Made by a program: the position numbers and the translations under genes. The notes below the pieces were generated by a model. That model did no database searches and had not been told where the DNA came from. It saw nothing but the letters and a program-made list of their open reading frames with translations. This document shows, piece by piece, positions 42,924 to 50,678 of a stretch of DNA of 64,000 nucleotides; position 1 is the first letter of the stretch; each line of letters begins with the position of its first letter. The stretch is taken from positions 1,116,001-1,180,000 of the forward strand of contig LMOK01000003.1 of assembly GCA_001423545.1 (NCBI GenBank). The letters run 5' to 3'. The DNA is from Orlajensenia sp001423545. GTDB lineage: Bacteria; Actinomycetota; Actinomycetes; Actinomycetales; Microbacteriaceae.

Positions 42924-43690
42924 GGCCGCAGATCGGGTCGGCACGCGCCGTCGCCGCTCCCCTCATCCTCGGGGTCGGGGCGCTGCTCATCTGGCAGCTC
43001 GCCGTCATGGCCCTCGACATCAAGCCGTTCGTGCTGCCGAGTCCGGTGTCGATCTTCACGCAGTTCATCGACAACGTCCCGACGGTGTGGGCGGCATCCG
43101 TCGTCACCGGAACCAACGCGCTCATCGGCCTCATCGTCGGGGGCATCGTGGGGGTGGTCTCTGCCGTGATCGCGGCGCTGCTTCCGATCGTCGACGAGTT
43201 GAGCGCCGGGCTCGTGGCTGCGCTCTCCGTCATCCCGATCGTGGCGCTCGCGCCGGTGCTCTACACGATGTTCGGAGCGGCTGAGGAGACGGCTCGCCAG
43301 ATCGTGGCAGCCATCGCCGTGTTCGTGCCGGTCTACCTCAACTCGCTCCGAGGGCTGAGGCAGGTGCGTCCGGTGCACCGCGATCTCATGCGTGCCACAG
43401 CCGCGACGCCGTGGCAGGCGACCCGAGTCGTCACGCTGCCGACGGCCACGCCCTTCGTCTTCACCGGCCTCCGCATCGCGTCGTCCCTGGCCGTCATCTC
43501 GGCGCTCATCGCCGAGTACTTCGGCGGCCCCGTCGGCGGCCTCGGCAAGTCGATCACCTCGGCGGCGTCGAGCAGCAACTACGCGCTCGCCTGGGCCTAC
43601 GTCCTCGGATCCATCATCCTCGGCCTGTTGTTCTACTCGGCAACCCTGGCCCTCGAGAAGCTCGCGTCCCGGCATCGTCCGAGCGCGTAA
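42920..43690 (+). CDS. ABC importer permease, second of two
   Basis: A 256-residue membrane protein with six spans and the EAA loop DLMRATAATPWQATRVVTLPTATPF near residue 160 (read in parts). LPSPVSIFTQFIDN near the N-terminus is typical of the SsuC/TauC family. It is shorter than its partner at 41101. The start overlaps the ATPase stop as ATGA. Confidence 0.86.
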   Translation: MRPQIGSARAVAAPLILGVGALLIWQLAVMALDIKPFVLPSPVSIFTQFIDNVPTVWAASVVTGTNALIGLIVGGIVGVVSAVIAALLPIVDELSAGLVAALSVIPIVALAPVLYTMFGAAEETARQIVAAIAVFVPVYLNSLRGLRQVRPVHRDLMRATAATPWQATRVVTLPTATPFVFTGLRIASSLAVISALIAEYFGGPVGGLGKSITSAASSSNYALAWAYVLGSIILGLLFYSATLALEKLASRHRPSA

Positions 43691-43752
43691 ATCGTGAGCC
43701 GGTCATCCGGCGCACGGTGCACCACACCAAGAGGCACCTGAAGGAGGAAGAA

Positions 43753-44904
43753 ATGAAACGCAGCAGACAGTACGCGATCGGCACGGCAGCAGCACTGGCC
43801 GTCTCCGCACTCGTTCTCAGCGGATGCAGCAGCACCGGCAGCAGCGACGACTCGTCGTCGGCGGCCGACGGCGAGCTCACTCCGGTCAAGCTCCAGCTCC
43901 AGTGGTTCTCCCAGGCCCAGTTCGCCGGCTACTACGCAGCCGTCGACCAGGGCTACTACGAGGATGAGGGCCTCGACGTCGAGATCGTCGAGGGCGGCGC
44001 CGACATCGTTCCGCAGGATGCCCTGGCATCGGGAGACGTCGACTACGCCATCTCGTGGGTTCCCAAGGTGCTCGGCTCCATCGAGCAGGGCGCCCACATC
44101 ACCGACGTCGCGCAGATCTTCGAGCGCAGCGCCACCACCCAGATCTCCTTCAAGGACAAGGACATCACCTCGCCCACCGACCTGGCGGGCAAGAAGGTCG
44201 GCAGCTGGGGCTACGGCAACGAGTGGGAGCTCTTCGCCGGCATGCAGAAGGACGGCGTGGAGGTCGGCGACATCTCGCTCGTGCAGCAGGCGTTCGACAT
44301 GAACGGCTTCCTCGCCGGCGACATCGACGCAGCACAGGCGATGACGTACAACGAGTACGCGCAGGTGCTGGAGACGGTCAACCCCGACACCGGTGAGCTC
44401 TACCAGCCCGACGAGCTCAACGTCATCAACTGGAACGACGTCGGAACGGCGATGCTGCAGGATGCGATCTGGGCGGATGCCGACAGGCTGGCCGACGACG
44501 AGGACTACGCCGACACCACGGTGGCCTTCATCAAGGCGTCGATCAAGGGCTGGGTCTACGCGCGGGACAACCCCGACAAGGCCGCCGCCATCGTGACGGC
44601 CGCCGGCTCCACTCTGGGCGCGAGCCACCAGCTCTGGATGACCAACGAGGTCAACAAGCTGATCTGGCCGTCGACAGACGGCATCGGCATGGTCGACGAG
44701 GCGGCCTGGGACCAGACCGTCGACATCGCGATGAAGACGAAGAACGAGACCGGCGCGACCATCATCTCGACCGATCCGCCCGAGGACGCCTACTCCAACG
44801 AGTACGTCGAGAAGGCCCTCGCCGAACTGAAGGACGAGGGGGTCGACACCCTGGGTGCCGACTTCGCGCCCATCGACGTCACCCTCACCGAGGGCGGCAA
44901 CTGA
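43753..44904 (+). CDS. NMT1/THI5-like substrate-binding lipoprotein
   Basis: A 383-residue exported binding protein. The lipobox LSGC lies near residue 25, followed by a Ser-rich linker. LQLQWFSQAQFAGYYAAVDQGYY (read in parts) is the NMT1/THI5 signature, shared with proteins that bind pyrimidine precursors such as HMP derivatives. EGGADIVPQDALASGDVDYA and GSWGYGNEWEL follow. AAGGAGGA is ideally placed at 43741-43748. Given the operon, a pyrimidine, dihydropyrimidine or hydantoin is the likely ligand. A palindromic repeat follows the stop. Confidence 0.87.
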   Translation: MKRSRQYAIGTAAALAVSALVLSGCSSTGSSDDSSSAADGELTPVKLQLQWFSQAQFAGYYAAVDQGYYEDEGLDVEIVEGGADIVPQDALASGDVDYAISWVPKVLGSIEQGAHITDVAQIFERSATTQISFKDKDITSPTDLAGKKVGSWGYGNEWELFAGMQKDGVEVGDISLVQQAFDMNGFLAGDIDAAQAMTYNEYAQVLETVNPDTGELYQPDELNVINWNDVGTAMLQDAIWADADRLADDEDYADTTVAFIKASIKGWVYARDNPDKAAAIVTAAGSTLGASHQLWMTNEVNKLIWPSTDGIGMVDEAAWDQTVDIAMKTKNETGATIISTDPPEDAYSNEYVEKALAELKDEGVDTLGADFAPIDVTLTEGGN

Positions 44905-44914
44905 GCAGTACTCG

Positions 44915-45013
44915 TTGATCGAGTAGCGCCCGATGGAGTCGGACGCGTATCGAGATCACCTCACCGGGTCTCGGTACGCGTCCTCGCTCCGCTCGGCCGC
45001 CACTCGACCAGCG
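44915..45013. repeat. intergenic palindromic repeat A, copy 2
   Basis: It begins TTGATCGAGTAG and ends CTCGACCAGCG, with GCGTATCGAGATC and GTCTCGGTACGCG facing each other in the middle. It is related to the copy at 2146-2289 (right arms differ at 4 of 45 positions). Here it separates two genes on the same strand, the binding-protein gene and the aminotransferase gene. Confidence 0.75.
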
Positions 45014-45033
45014 TTGGATGAAAGGCACACAGC

Positions 45034-46362
45034 ATGACCGACCTCGACCTCTCCGAACTCGACGACCGCACCCGCGAGCTCGACGCCGCGCACGTCTTCC
45101 ACTCCTGGTCGGCGCAGGCCGGGATGAACCCGCTCGTCATCGCCGGCGGTTCGGGTTCCCGCGTCTGGGACCACGCCGGGCGCAGCTGGCTCGACTTCTC
45201 GTCGCAACTGGTCAACACGAACATCGGCCACCAGCATCCGGCGGTCATCGCGGCCATCCACGAGCAGGCCGACCTCCTCACCACGGTCGCACCGGCCACG
45301 GCCAACCTCGCCCGCGGGGAGGCCGCCAAGCGCATCACCGAGCGTGCGCCTGCCGGCTTCAGCAAGGTCTTCTTCACCAACGGCGGGGCGGATGCGAACG
45401 AGAACGCCATCCGCATGGCGCGCCTCTTCACGGGCCGCGACAAGATCCTCTCGACCTACCGCTCGTACCACGGCAACACCGGCGCCGCCGTGGTCGCGAC
45501 AGGCGACTGGCGCCGCATCCCCAACGAGTACGCCCGCGGCCACGTGCACTTCTTCGGACCCTGGCTCTACCGCAGCGAGTTCTGGGCGACGACGCCCGAG
45601 CAGGAGTCCGAGCGGGCGCTGCGCCACCTCGAGCGCGTCATCCAGTCGGAGGGCCCGTCGTCGATCGCGGCCATCCTGATCGAGACCATCCCGGGAACGG
45701 CCGGCGTGCTCATCCCGCCGCCCGGCTACCTCGCAGGCGTGCGGGAGATCGCCGACCGCTACGGCATCCTCATCATCACCGACGAGGTCATGTGCGGCTT
45801 CGGACGCGCAGGGCGCTGGTTCGCCTTCGAGGGCTACGACCTGGTCCCCGACCTCATCACCTTCGCCAAGGGCGTGAACTCGGGCTACGTGCCGGCGGGC
45901 GGCGTGATCATCTCCGATGCCATCGCGGCCACGTGGGACACGGCGGTCTTCCCCGGCGGACTCACCTACAGCGGGCATCCGCTCGCCATGGCGGCCATCG
46001 TCGGGGCGCTCGACGCCATGAGCTCCGAGGGGATCGTCGAGAACGCCGCCCGCGTGGGCCGGGAGGCCATCGGGCCCGGGCTCGAGGAGCTCTTCTCCAA
46101 GCACGACATCATCGGCGAGGTGCGAGGGGAGGGCGTCTTCTGGGCGCTCGAACTCGTCGCCGACCGCGAGACCCGGGAACCCGTGAGTGCCGCCGTGATC
46201 GGGCGCATCAAGGGCGCCCTGGTCGAGCGCGGCCTGCTGCCGTTCGTCGCCGAGAACCGCATCCATGTCGTACCGCCCTGCACTGTCACCGACGACGAGG
46301 TCGCCGAGGCGCTCGCCACCTACGACGAGGTATTCAGCCTCGTGAACGGAGAAAAATCATGA
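45034..46362 (+). CDS. class III omega-aminotransferase, probable beta-alanine transaminase
   Basis: A 442-residue PLP enzyme. Features are FFTNGGADANENAIRMAR near residue 115, ITDEVMCGFGRAGRWFAF near 250 (the Asp that binds the PLP nitrogen), and the Schiff-base Lys in FAKGVNSGYVPAGG near 280. The family moves amino groups from omega-amino acids such as beta-alanine or GABA to pyruvate or 2-oxoglutarate. Its place after the beta-alanine-forming enzymes and next to mmsA points to beta-alanine to malonate semialdehyde. GAAAGG stands nine bases before the ATG. Confidence 0.87.
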   Translation: MTDLDLSELDDRTRELDAAHVFHSWSAQAGMNPLVIAGGSGSRVWDHAGRSWLDFSSQLVNTNIGHQHPAVIAAIHEQADLLTTVAPATANLARGEAAKRITERAPAGFSKVFFTNGGADANENAIRMARLFTGRDKILSTYRSYHGNTGAAVVATGDWRRIPNEYARGHVHFFGPWLYRSEFWATTPEQESERALRHLERVIQSEGPSSIAAILIETIPGTAGVLIPPPGYLAGVREIADRYGILIITDEVMCGFGRAGRWFAFEGYDLVPDLITFAKGVNSGYVPAGGVIISDAIAATWDTAVFPGGLTYSGHPLAMAAIVGALDAMSSEGIVENAARVGREAIGPGLEELFSKHDIIGEVRGEGVFWALELVADRETREPVSAAVIGRIKGALVERGLLPFVAENRIHVVPPCTVTDDEVAEALATYDEVFSLVNGEKS

Positions 46363-47852
46363 CCACCACCCTCGACCACTGGATCAACGGAGCTGCCAGT
46401 GCGGGAGAGTCGACGCGCACAGCGCCCGTCTACGACCCCGCGAAGGGCATCGTTCAGAAGGAGGTGCGGCTGGGCAGTGTCGCAGACGTCGGTGCCGCCG
46501 TCTCGGCTGCGGCAGCAGCGTTCCCGGCCTGGAACGAGACCTCGATCGCGCGTCGCCAGCAGGTGATGTTCGCGTTCCGCGAGCTGCTGAACTCGCGCAA
46601 GGGCGAGCTCGCCGAGATCCTCACCAGCGAGCACGGCAAGGTGCTCTCGGATGCCGGCGGTGAGATCGCGCGCGGCCTCGAGGTCGTGGAGTTCGCCTGC
46701 GGCATCGCCCACCTCACCAAGGGGGACTACTCCGAGAACGTCTCGACCGGGGTCGACGTCTACACGGTGCGCCAGCCCCTCGGCGTCGTCGGCATCATCT
46801 CGCCGTTCAACTTCCCGGCGATGGTGCCGCTCTGGTTCTTCCCGATCGCGATCGCGGCGGGCAACACCGTGGTGCTGAAGCCCTCGGAGAAGGATCCGTC
46901 GGCGGCCATCTGGATGGCCGAGCTGTTCGCCGAGGCCGGGCTGCCCGCCGGCGTCTTCAACGTGGTGCACGGCGACAAGGAGGCCGTCGACGCCCTGTTG
47001 ACGCATCCGGAGGTCGCCTCCATCTCCTTCGTCGGCTCGACCCCGATCGCGCAGTACATCTACGAGACGGCATCCGCCAACGGCAAGCGAGTGCAGGCCC
47101 TCGGCGGCGCCAAGAACCACATGCTGGTGCTGCCGGATGCCGACCTCGACCTGACCGCCGACGCCGCGGTGAACGCCGGCTTCGGGTCGGCGGGCGAGCG
47201 CTGCATGGCCATCTCGGTGGTGCTCGCTGTCGACTCCATCGCCGACGAACTGGTGGCGAAGATCACCGAGCGCATGGCCGGGCTGACGACGGGCGACGGT
47301 CGCCGCTCCTGCGACATGGGCCCGCTCATCACCGAGGTGCACCGCGACAAGGTGGCCTCCTACATCGACGTGGCTGCGACGGATGGCGCGACTGTCGTCG
47401 TCGACGGGCGAGACGGGGAGTTCGACGGAGACGCCGACGGCTTCTGGCTCGGCCCGACGCTCATCGACAAGGTGCCGCTCACCTCATCGGTCTACACCGA
47501 CGAGATCTTCGGCCCGGTGCTGTCGATCGTGCGGGTGTCCTCCTACGAGGAGGGACTCGGCATCATCAACGACGGCAGGTACGGCAACGGCACCGCCATC
47601 TTCACGAACGACGGCGGCGCCGCGCGACGCTTCCAGCGTGAGGTGCAGGTGGGCATGGTCGGTGTGAACGTGCCGATCCCGGTGCCGGTGGCGTACCACT
47701 CCTTCGGCGGCTGGAAGGCCTCGCTGTTCGGCGACGCCAAGGCCTACGGACCGGCCGGTGTGCAGTTCTTCACCCGCGAGAAGGCCATCACCTCGCGCTG
47801 GCTCGACCCGAGCCACGGCGGCATCAACCTGGGGTTCCCGCAGCACGATTGA
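46359..47852 (+). CDS. mmsA: CoA-acylating (methyl)malonate-semialdehyde dehydrogenase
   Basis: A 497-residue aldehyde dehydrogenase of the MmsA/IolA group. SPFNFPAMVPLWFFPIAIA near residue 150 and GAKNHMLVLPDADLD near 250 are diagnostic. The catalytic Cys is in GSAGERCMAISV near 283, and the C-terminal GWKASLFGDAKAYGPAGVQFFTREK (read in parts) is typical. It would convert malonate semialdehyde (or the 2-methyl form from thymine) to acetyl- or propionyl-CoA. It overlaps the aminotransferase gene by four bases, completing the pathway from dihydropyrimidine to central metabolism. Confidence 0.93.
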   Translation: MTTTLDHWINGAASAGESTRTAPVYDPAKGIVQKEVRLGSVADVGAAVSAAAAAFPAWNETSIARRQQVMFAFRELLNSRKGELAEILTSEHGKVLSDAGGEIARGLEVVEFACGIAHLTKGDYSENVSTGVDVYTVRQPLGVVGIISPFNFPAMVPLWFFPIAIAAGNTVVLKPSEKDPSAAIWMAELFAEAGLPAGVFNVVHGDKEAVDALLTHPEVASISFVGSTPIAQYIYETASANGKRVQALGGAKNHMLVLPDADLDLTADAAVNAGFGSAGERCMAISVVLAVDSIADELVAKITERMAGLTTGDGRRSCDMGPLITEVHRDKVASYIDVAATDGATVVVDGRDGEFDGDADGFWLGPTLIDKVPLTSSVYTDEIFGPVLSIVRVSSYEEGLGIINDGRYGNGTAIFTNDGGAARRFQREVQVGMVGVNVPIPVPVAYHSFGGWKASLFGDAKAYGPAGVQFFTREKAITSRWLDPSHGGINLGFPQHD

Positions 47853-47864
47853 GGAGTACCGAAG

Positions 47865-47930
47865 CGCTTCGGACGCCGACGTCGTCGGGTCCTCAGCGAG
47901 CGGTTCTCGAGGTCCCGCTCGCTGAGGCCC
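47865..47930. terminator. repeat B copy 1 with a perfect hairpin between convergent genes
   Basis: CCTCAGCGAGCGG (47891-47903) and CCGCTCGCTGAGG (47915-47927) form a 13-bp perfect stem with an 11-base loop. The preceding segment 47865-47902 matches 56997-57034 at 36 of 38 positions. It lies between the ends of mmsA and the enoyl-CoA hydratase gene, so a bidirectional terminator role is likely, although T runs are lacking. Confidence 0.7.
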
Positions 47931-47956
47931 GCGCGAAGCGCGCGGTCGAAGCGCGT

Positions 47957-48730
47957 CTAGCGGGTGGCGAACGCCGCGATGCGCGCCTGCGCCTCCGGCG
48001 TCCCGAACGCGGCGCCGATGGTGCGCGCCTCGTCGTCGAGGTTCTCCTGGAAGGTTCGCCCGCGGCTCGCCAGCAGCAGGCGCTTCGCCTGACCGAACGC
48101 CCCCGTGGCCCCGGCTAGCCACGCGTCGGCGATGGCCCGAGCACGGTGCGCGACGGCATCCGCCCCGCCCGTGTCAACGCTGACGACCTCGGTCACGAGT
48201 CCCCAGTCGAGGGCTTCGGATGCCGTCAGCCGCCGTGACGTGAGAGTGAGCTCGAGGGCCCGCCGCATGCCGATCGCCTCGGGCAGCAGCGTGCTCACGC
48301 CGCAGTCGGGGGTGAGGCCGATGTCGGAGTACTTGCTGGCGAAGCTCGCCTGATCCGACGCCACGATCACGTCGGCGCACAGCATGAAGCCGAGACCACC
48401 GCCGGCGACGGCGCCCTGCACGGCCGCCACGATGGGCTTGCCGCTCTCGCGGAAGAACACGTGGCCGGCGTGGATCACGTCGGCGTGCGCGGCGATCGCC
48501 GATCCGTCACCCACCGTCGTGCCCATCTCCCGCACGTCGCCGCCGGCGCAGAATGCGCGGCCCGCGGCATCGAAGAGCACGGCGCCGATGTCGTCGCGCT
48601 CGGAGACCTCGCGCCCGATGTCGCGCCAGCGTTCGGCGGCCTCGGGGTTGATCGCGTTGAGGCGCTCGGGGCGGTTGAGGGTGACGTGGGCGAGCCCGTC
48701 CGTCACCTCGAGGAGAATCGTGTCGCTCAT
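47957..48730 (-). CDS. enoyl-CoA hydratase/isomerase family protein
   Basis: A 257-residue crotonase-fold protein. Features are NRPERLNAINPEAAERW near residue 20, the oxyanion loop AGRAFCAGGDVREM near 60, and VQGAVAGGGLGFMLCADVIVAS near 103. The Glu positions of classical hydratases (at GxxxExxL in the second block) are not both present: DCGVSTLLPE occupies that region, so isomerase or other acyl-CoA activity is possible. The start ATG 48730 is leaderless, with TAGGCT seven bases upstream. It is convergent with mmsA and not obviously part of that pathway. Confidence 0.85.
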   Translation of the reverse strand: MSDTILLEVTDGLAHVTLNRPERLNAINPEAAERWRDIGREVSERDDIGAVLFDAAGRAFCAGGDVREMGTTVGDGSAIAAHADVIHAGHVFFRESGKPIVAAVQGAVAGGGLGFMLCADVIVASDQASFASKYSDIGLTPDCGVSTLLPEAIGMRRALELTLTSRRLTASEALDWGLVTEVVSVDTGGADAVAHRARAIADAWLAGATGAFGQAKRLLLASRGRTFQENLDDEARTIGAAFGTPEAQARIAAFATR

Positions 48731-48737
48731 CAGCGGC

Positions 48738-48743
48738 AGCCTA
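48738..48743 (-). promoter_or_regulatory. -10 hexamer for a leaderless start (enoyl-CoA hydratase)
   Basis: TAGGCT on the minus strand ends seven bases before the ATG at 48730. The same hexamer occurs before the HAD gene. Confidence 0.5.
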
Positions 48744-48826
48744 CTCATCCCCCTGTGGATCGAGGAGATACTTGTGTGTACCCACAGACGAGTCCGGCGA
48801 TCGCGCCCGCATGGAGAGAGGTCGTC

Positions 48827-49199
48827 GTGCATCCGTCGCGGATCTATCTGAGCAGGCCATGGTTGCTCCTCTGGCTCGCTCTGATCGGGCTCGTCGTCGC
48901 TGGTGTGCTGCAGTTCGGTCGCGATCGTGGTCCTGGTCATCGCAGGGAGTTGGCTCTTCGGCCGCTTCTACTTTCGCTCCGCTCACGATCTGGCTCGCCG
49001 ACCACGTGAAGAACGCCCGGGCTCGGTCGTCGCAGTGATCGACTATCCCGAGGAGCTCGAGTCCGCTCTGCTTTCACTCGGGGGCGCCGAGATCCCTCGC
49101 TCACCCGCGGTGAGGAGCACGTCGTGGCTCGGAAGCGTTTCTGCAGACGCTTCGGAAATCCGTGACCCCGACGAGTACGTAGCTTCCGCGGGTGCGTAG
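48827..49199 (+). pseudogene. small two-span membrane protein split by a frameshift
   Basis: GTG 48827 follows GAGAGAGG at a good distance. It opens VHPSRIYLSRPWLLLWLALIGLVV, a basic start with one membrane span. This frame soon becomes arginine-rich nonsense. In the next frame (+1), from about 48915, a second span VAIVVLVIAGSWLFGRFYF appears. A plausible cytosolic tail follows (VVAVIDYPEELESALLSLGG), ending at 49199. The two halves together look like one protein of about 123 residues. A frameshift mutation or a sequencing error fits best. No family is recognised. Confidence 0.5.
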
Positions 49200-49289
49200 C
49201 GTCGAGAACGGAGATCGTGCGGGTGCGGAGGGTTCATTAACCGCAATTAGTGCGTTCTCGGTGGCGGCAGTGATGCGAGCGCGCAAGCG

Positions 49290-50204
49290 CTATGCGTGCG
49301 CCGCCTCGATCTCCGCCGCGCGGGTGCGCAGGATGTCGACGACGGTGCGCACGGCCAGGCGCTCCGCCACATCAGGTCGCAGCAGCGCCACGATGTCCCG
49401 CTCGGCATCCACTCCCCGTAGTGGCTTCAGGATGACGCGGCTCGGGTCGATGCCGCCCGAGGTGTACCGCGGGATGAGCGAGATGCCGAGTCCGGCGGCC
49501 ACGAACGACTCGACCATGCGCAGGTCGCTGATGCGCTGGAACACCGTCGCGCGGTGCCCGGCCACCTGTTCGATGTCGTGCAGGATGCGCTCGAACGGAA
49601 AGCCGACGGGCACGCCGATCCACGGGTCGTCGATGACGTCGGCCGGGGTCAGGTAGCTGCGTCCGGCGAGGCGGTGGTCGGGCGGGATGGCGATGTCGAG
49701 CGGCTCGACCATGAGGGGAACCGCGCGGAGCCCCCGACCGCCCCAGGCGCGGGTGCCGCGCAGCGAGTGCGCCAGCACGATGTCGAAGTCGGCGGTGAGC
49801 GACGGGAAGTCGAGCAGTTCGGCGTCGCCGTCGGAGCAGTGCACCACGAGGCCGGGGATGAGTGCCACGTCGGCGAGCACGCCGGGCAGCAGCACCTGGC
49901 CGGCCGAGGGGAACGTGGCGAGCCGCACCTCGCCGCTCGGGTGATTGCGGAACTCGTCCCAGAGCGCTGTCGCCCGCTCCAGCGCCACGGCGACATCGGT
50001 CGCGCTGCGGGCCAGGGCGATGCCGGCGCCGGTGAGCTGGATGCCGCGGCCACTGCGTTCGGTGAGCGGCATCCCGGCCTCCCGCTCGAGCACCTTGAGC
50101 TGTTGCGACACCGCTGAGGGTGTGCGGTGAGTGGCCTCGGCGACGGCCGTGACACTGCCGCGCTCGGAGAGTTCGCGGAGAAGATCGAGTCGTCGTACGT
50201 CCAT
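49290..50204 (-). CDS. LysR family transcriptional regulator
   Basis: A 304-residue regulator. The N-terminal winged helix (LDLLRELSERGSVTAVAEATHRTPSAVSQQ, read in parts) covers about residues 5-60 and the LysR substrate domain follows from about 90. It is divergent from a 40-residue membrane protein gene. The start ATG 50204 has TAGGTT six bases upstream and no ribosome site. An inverted repeat overlaps the start and -10, which would give tight autoregulation. The effector is unknown. The gap 49200-49289 shows nothing recognisable. Confidence 0.87.
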   Translation of the reverse strand: MDVRRLDLLRELSERGSVTAVAEATHRTPSAVSQQLKVLEREAGMPLTERSGRGIQLTGAGIALARSATDVAVALERATALWDEFRNHPSGEVRLATFPSAGQVLLPGVLADVALIPGLVVHCSDGDAELLDFPSLTADFDIVLAHSLRGTRAWGGRGLRAVPLMVEPLDIAIPPDHRLAGRSYLTPADVIDDPWIGVPVGFPFERILHDIEQVAGHRATVFQRISDLRMVESFVAAGLGISLIPRYTSGGIDPSRVILKPLRGVDAERDIVALLRPDVAERLAVRTVVDILRTRAAEIEAAHA

Positions 50205-50219
50205 GTAGCCAACCTACAT
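50203..50219. promoter_or_regulatory. LysR-type dyad over the start and -10 of the LysR gene
   Basis: ATGTAG and CTACAT are separated by CCAAC, a perfect inverted repeat. It overlaps the LysR start codon and the -10 hexamer TAGGTT (50211-50216, minus strand). Autorepression is the simplest reading. Confidence 0.6.
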
Positions 50220-50301
50220 CCATCATGCAGAACCATTCGATTGTGCTGCAAGGTTGCGCGGAGCAGAATGACAGTACCCACCCAACTCGAAAGGCTCCAT
50301 C

Positions 50302-50424
50302 ATGACCGCGCTCCTCATCATCCTCGGCATCATCGCGGTCGGCGCCATCGCCGGAACCCTCACCCTTCTCGCGACGGACGGCTACGGCCGCACCCCCAAG
50401 CGCGAGTACGTCCGCATCTTCTAG
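50302..50424 (+). CDS. 40-residue membrane protein divergent from LysR
   Basis: A very short open frame with normal coding features. It opens MTALLIILGIIAVGAIAG, a single hydrophobic span of about 22 residues, followed by a polar tail GYGRTPKREYVRIF. AAAGG stands eight bases before the ATG and a strong terminator follows the stop. The position divergent from lysR suggests that it is the regulated target. A function is not known to me. Confidence 0.65.
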   Translation: MTALLIILGIIAVGAIAGTLTLLATDGYGRTPKREYVRIF

Positions 50425-50484
50425 GAAGAGAGCGGGCATTCGCATCCGCCCGGTTCGCCGCACAGACGAACTCCGGATGCGCTG

Positions 50485-50530
50485 AGGCCGCCACCACGCC
50501 AGGGACGGCGCGGGAGGCGGCCTTTCTCAT
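50485..50530 (+). terminator. rho-independent terminator after the small membrane protein
   Basis: AGGCCGCC (50485-50492) pairs exactly with GGCGGCCT (50516-50523), followed by TTTCTCATT. The loop is 23 bases and GC-rich. The rest of 50425-50678 holds no recognisable gene or strong promoter. Confidence 0.65.
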
Positions 50531-50678
50531 TCCCGATCGCTTGCCCAGCCGGGCGCGTGGGGCATAGCGTGACAACCCACGGCGATTCTCGCGAACGGGG
50601 GATGAAGTGATGCATCCGGGTGACACCATCCCCGTCGCAGTCAGACACCCCTTCACGGGCAGCTGAGCTGACAGCACG

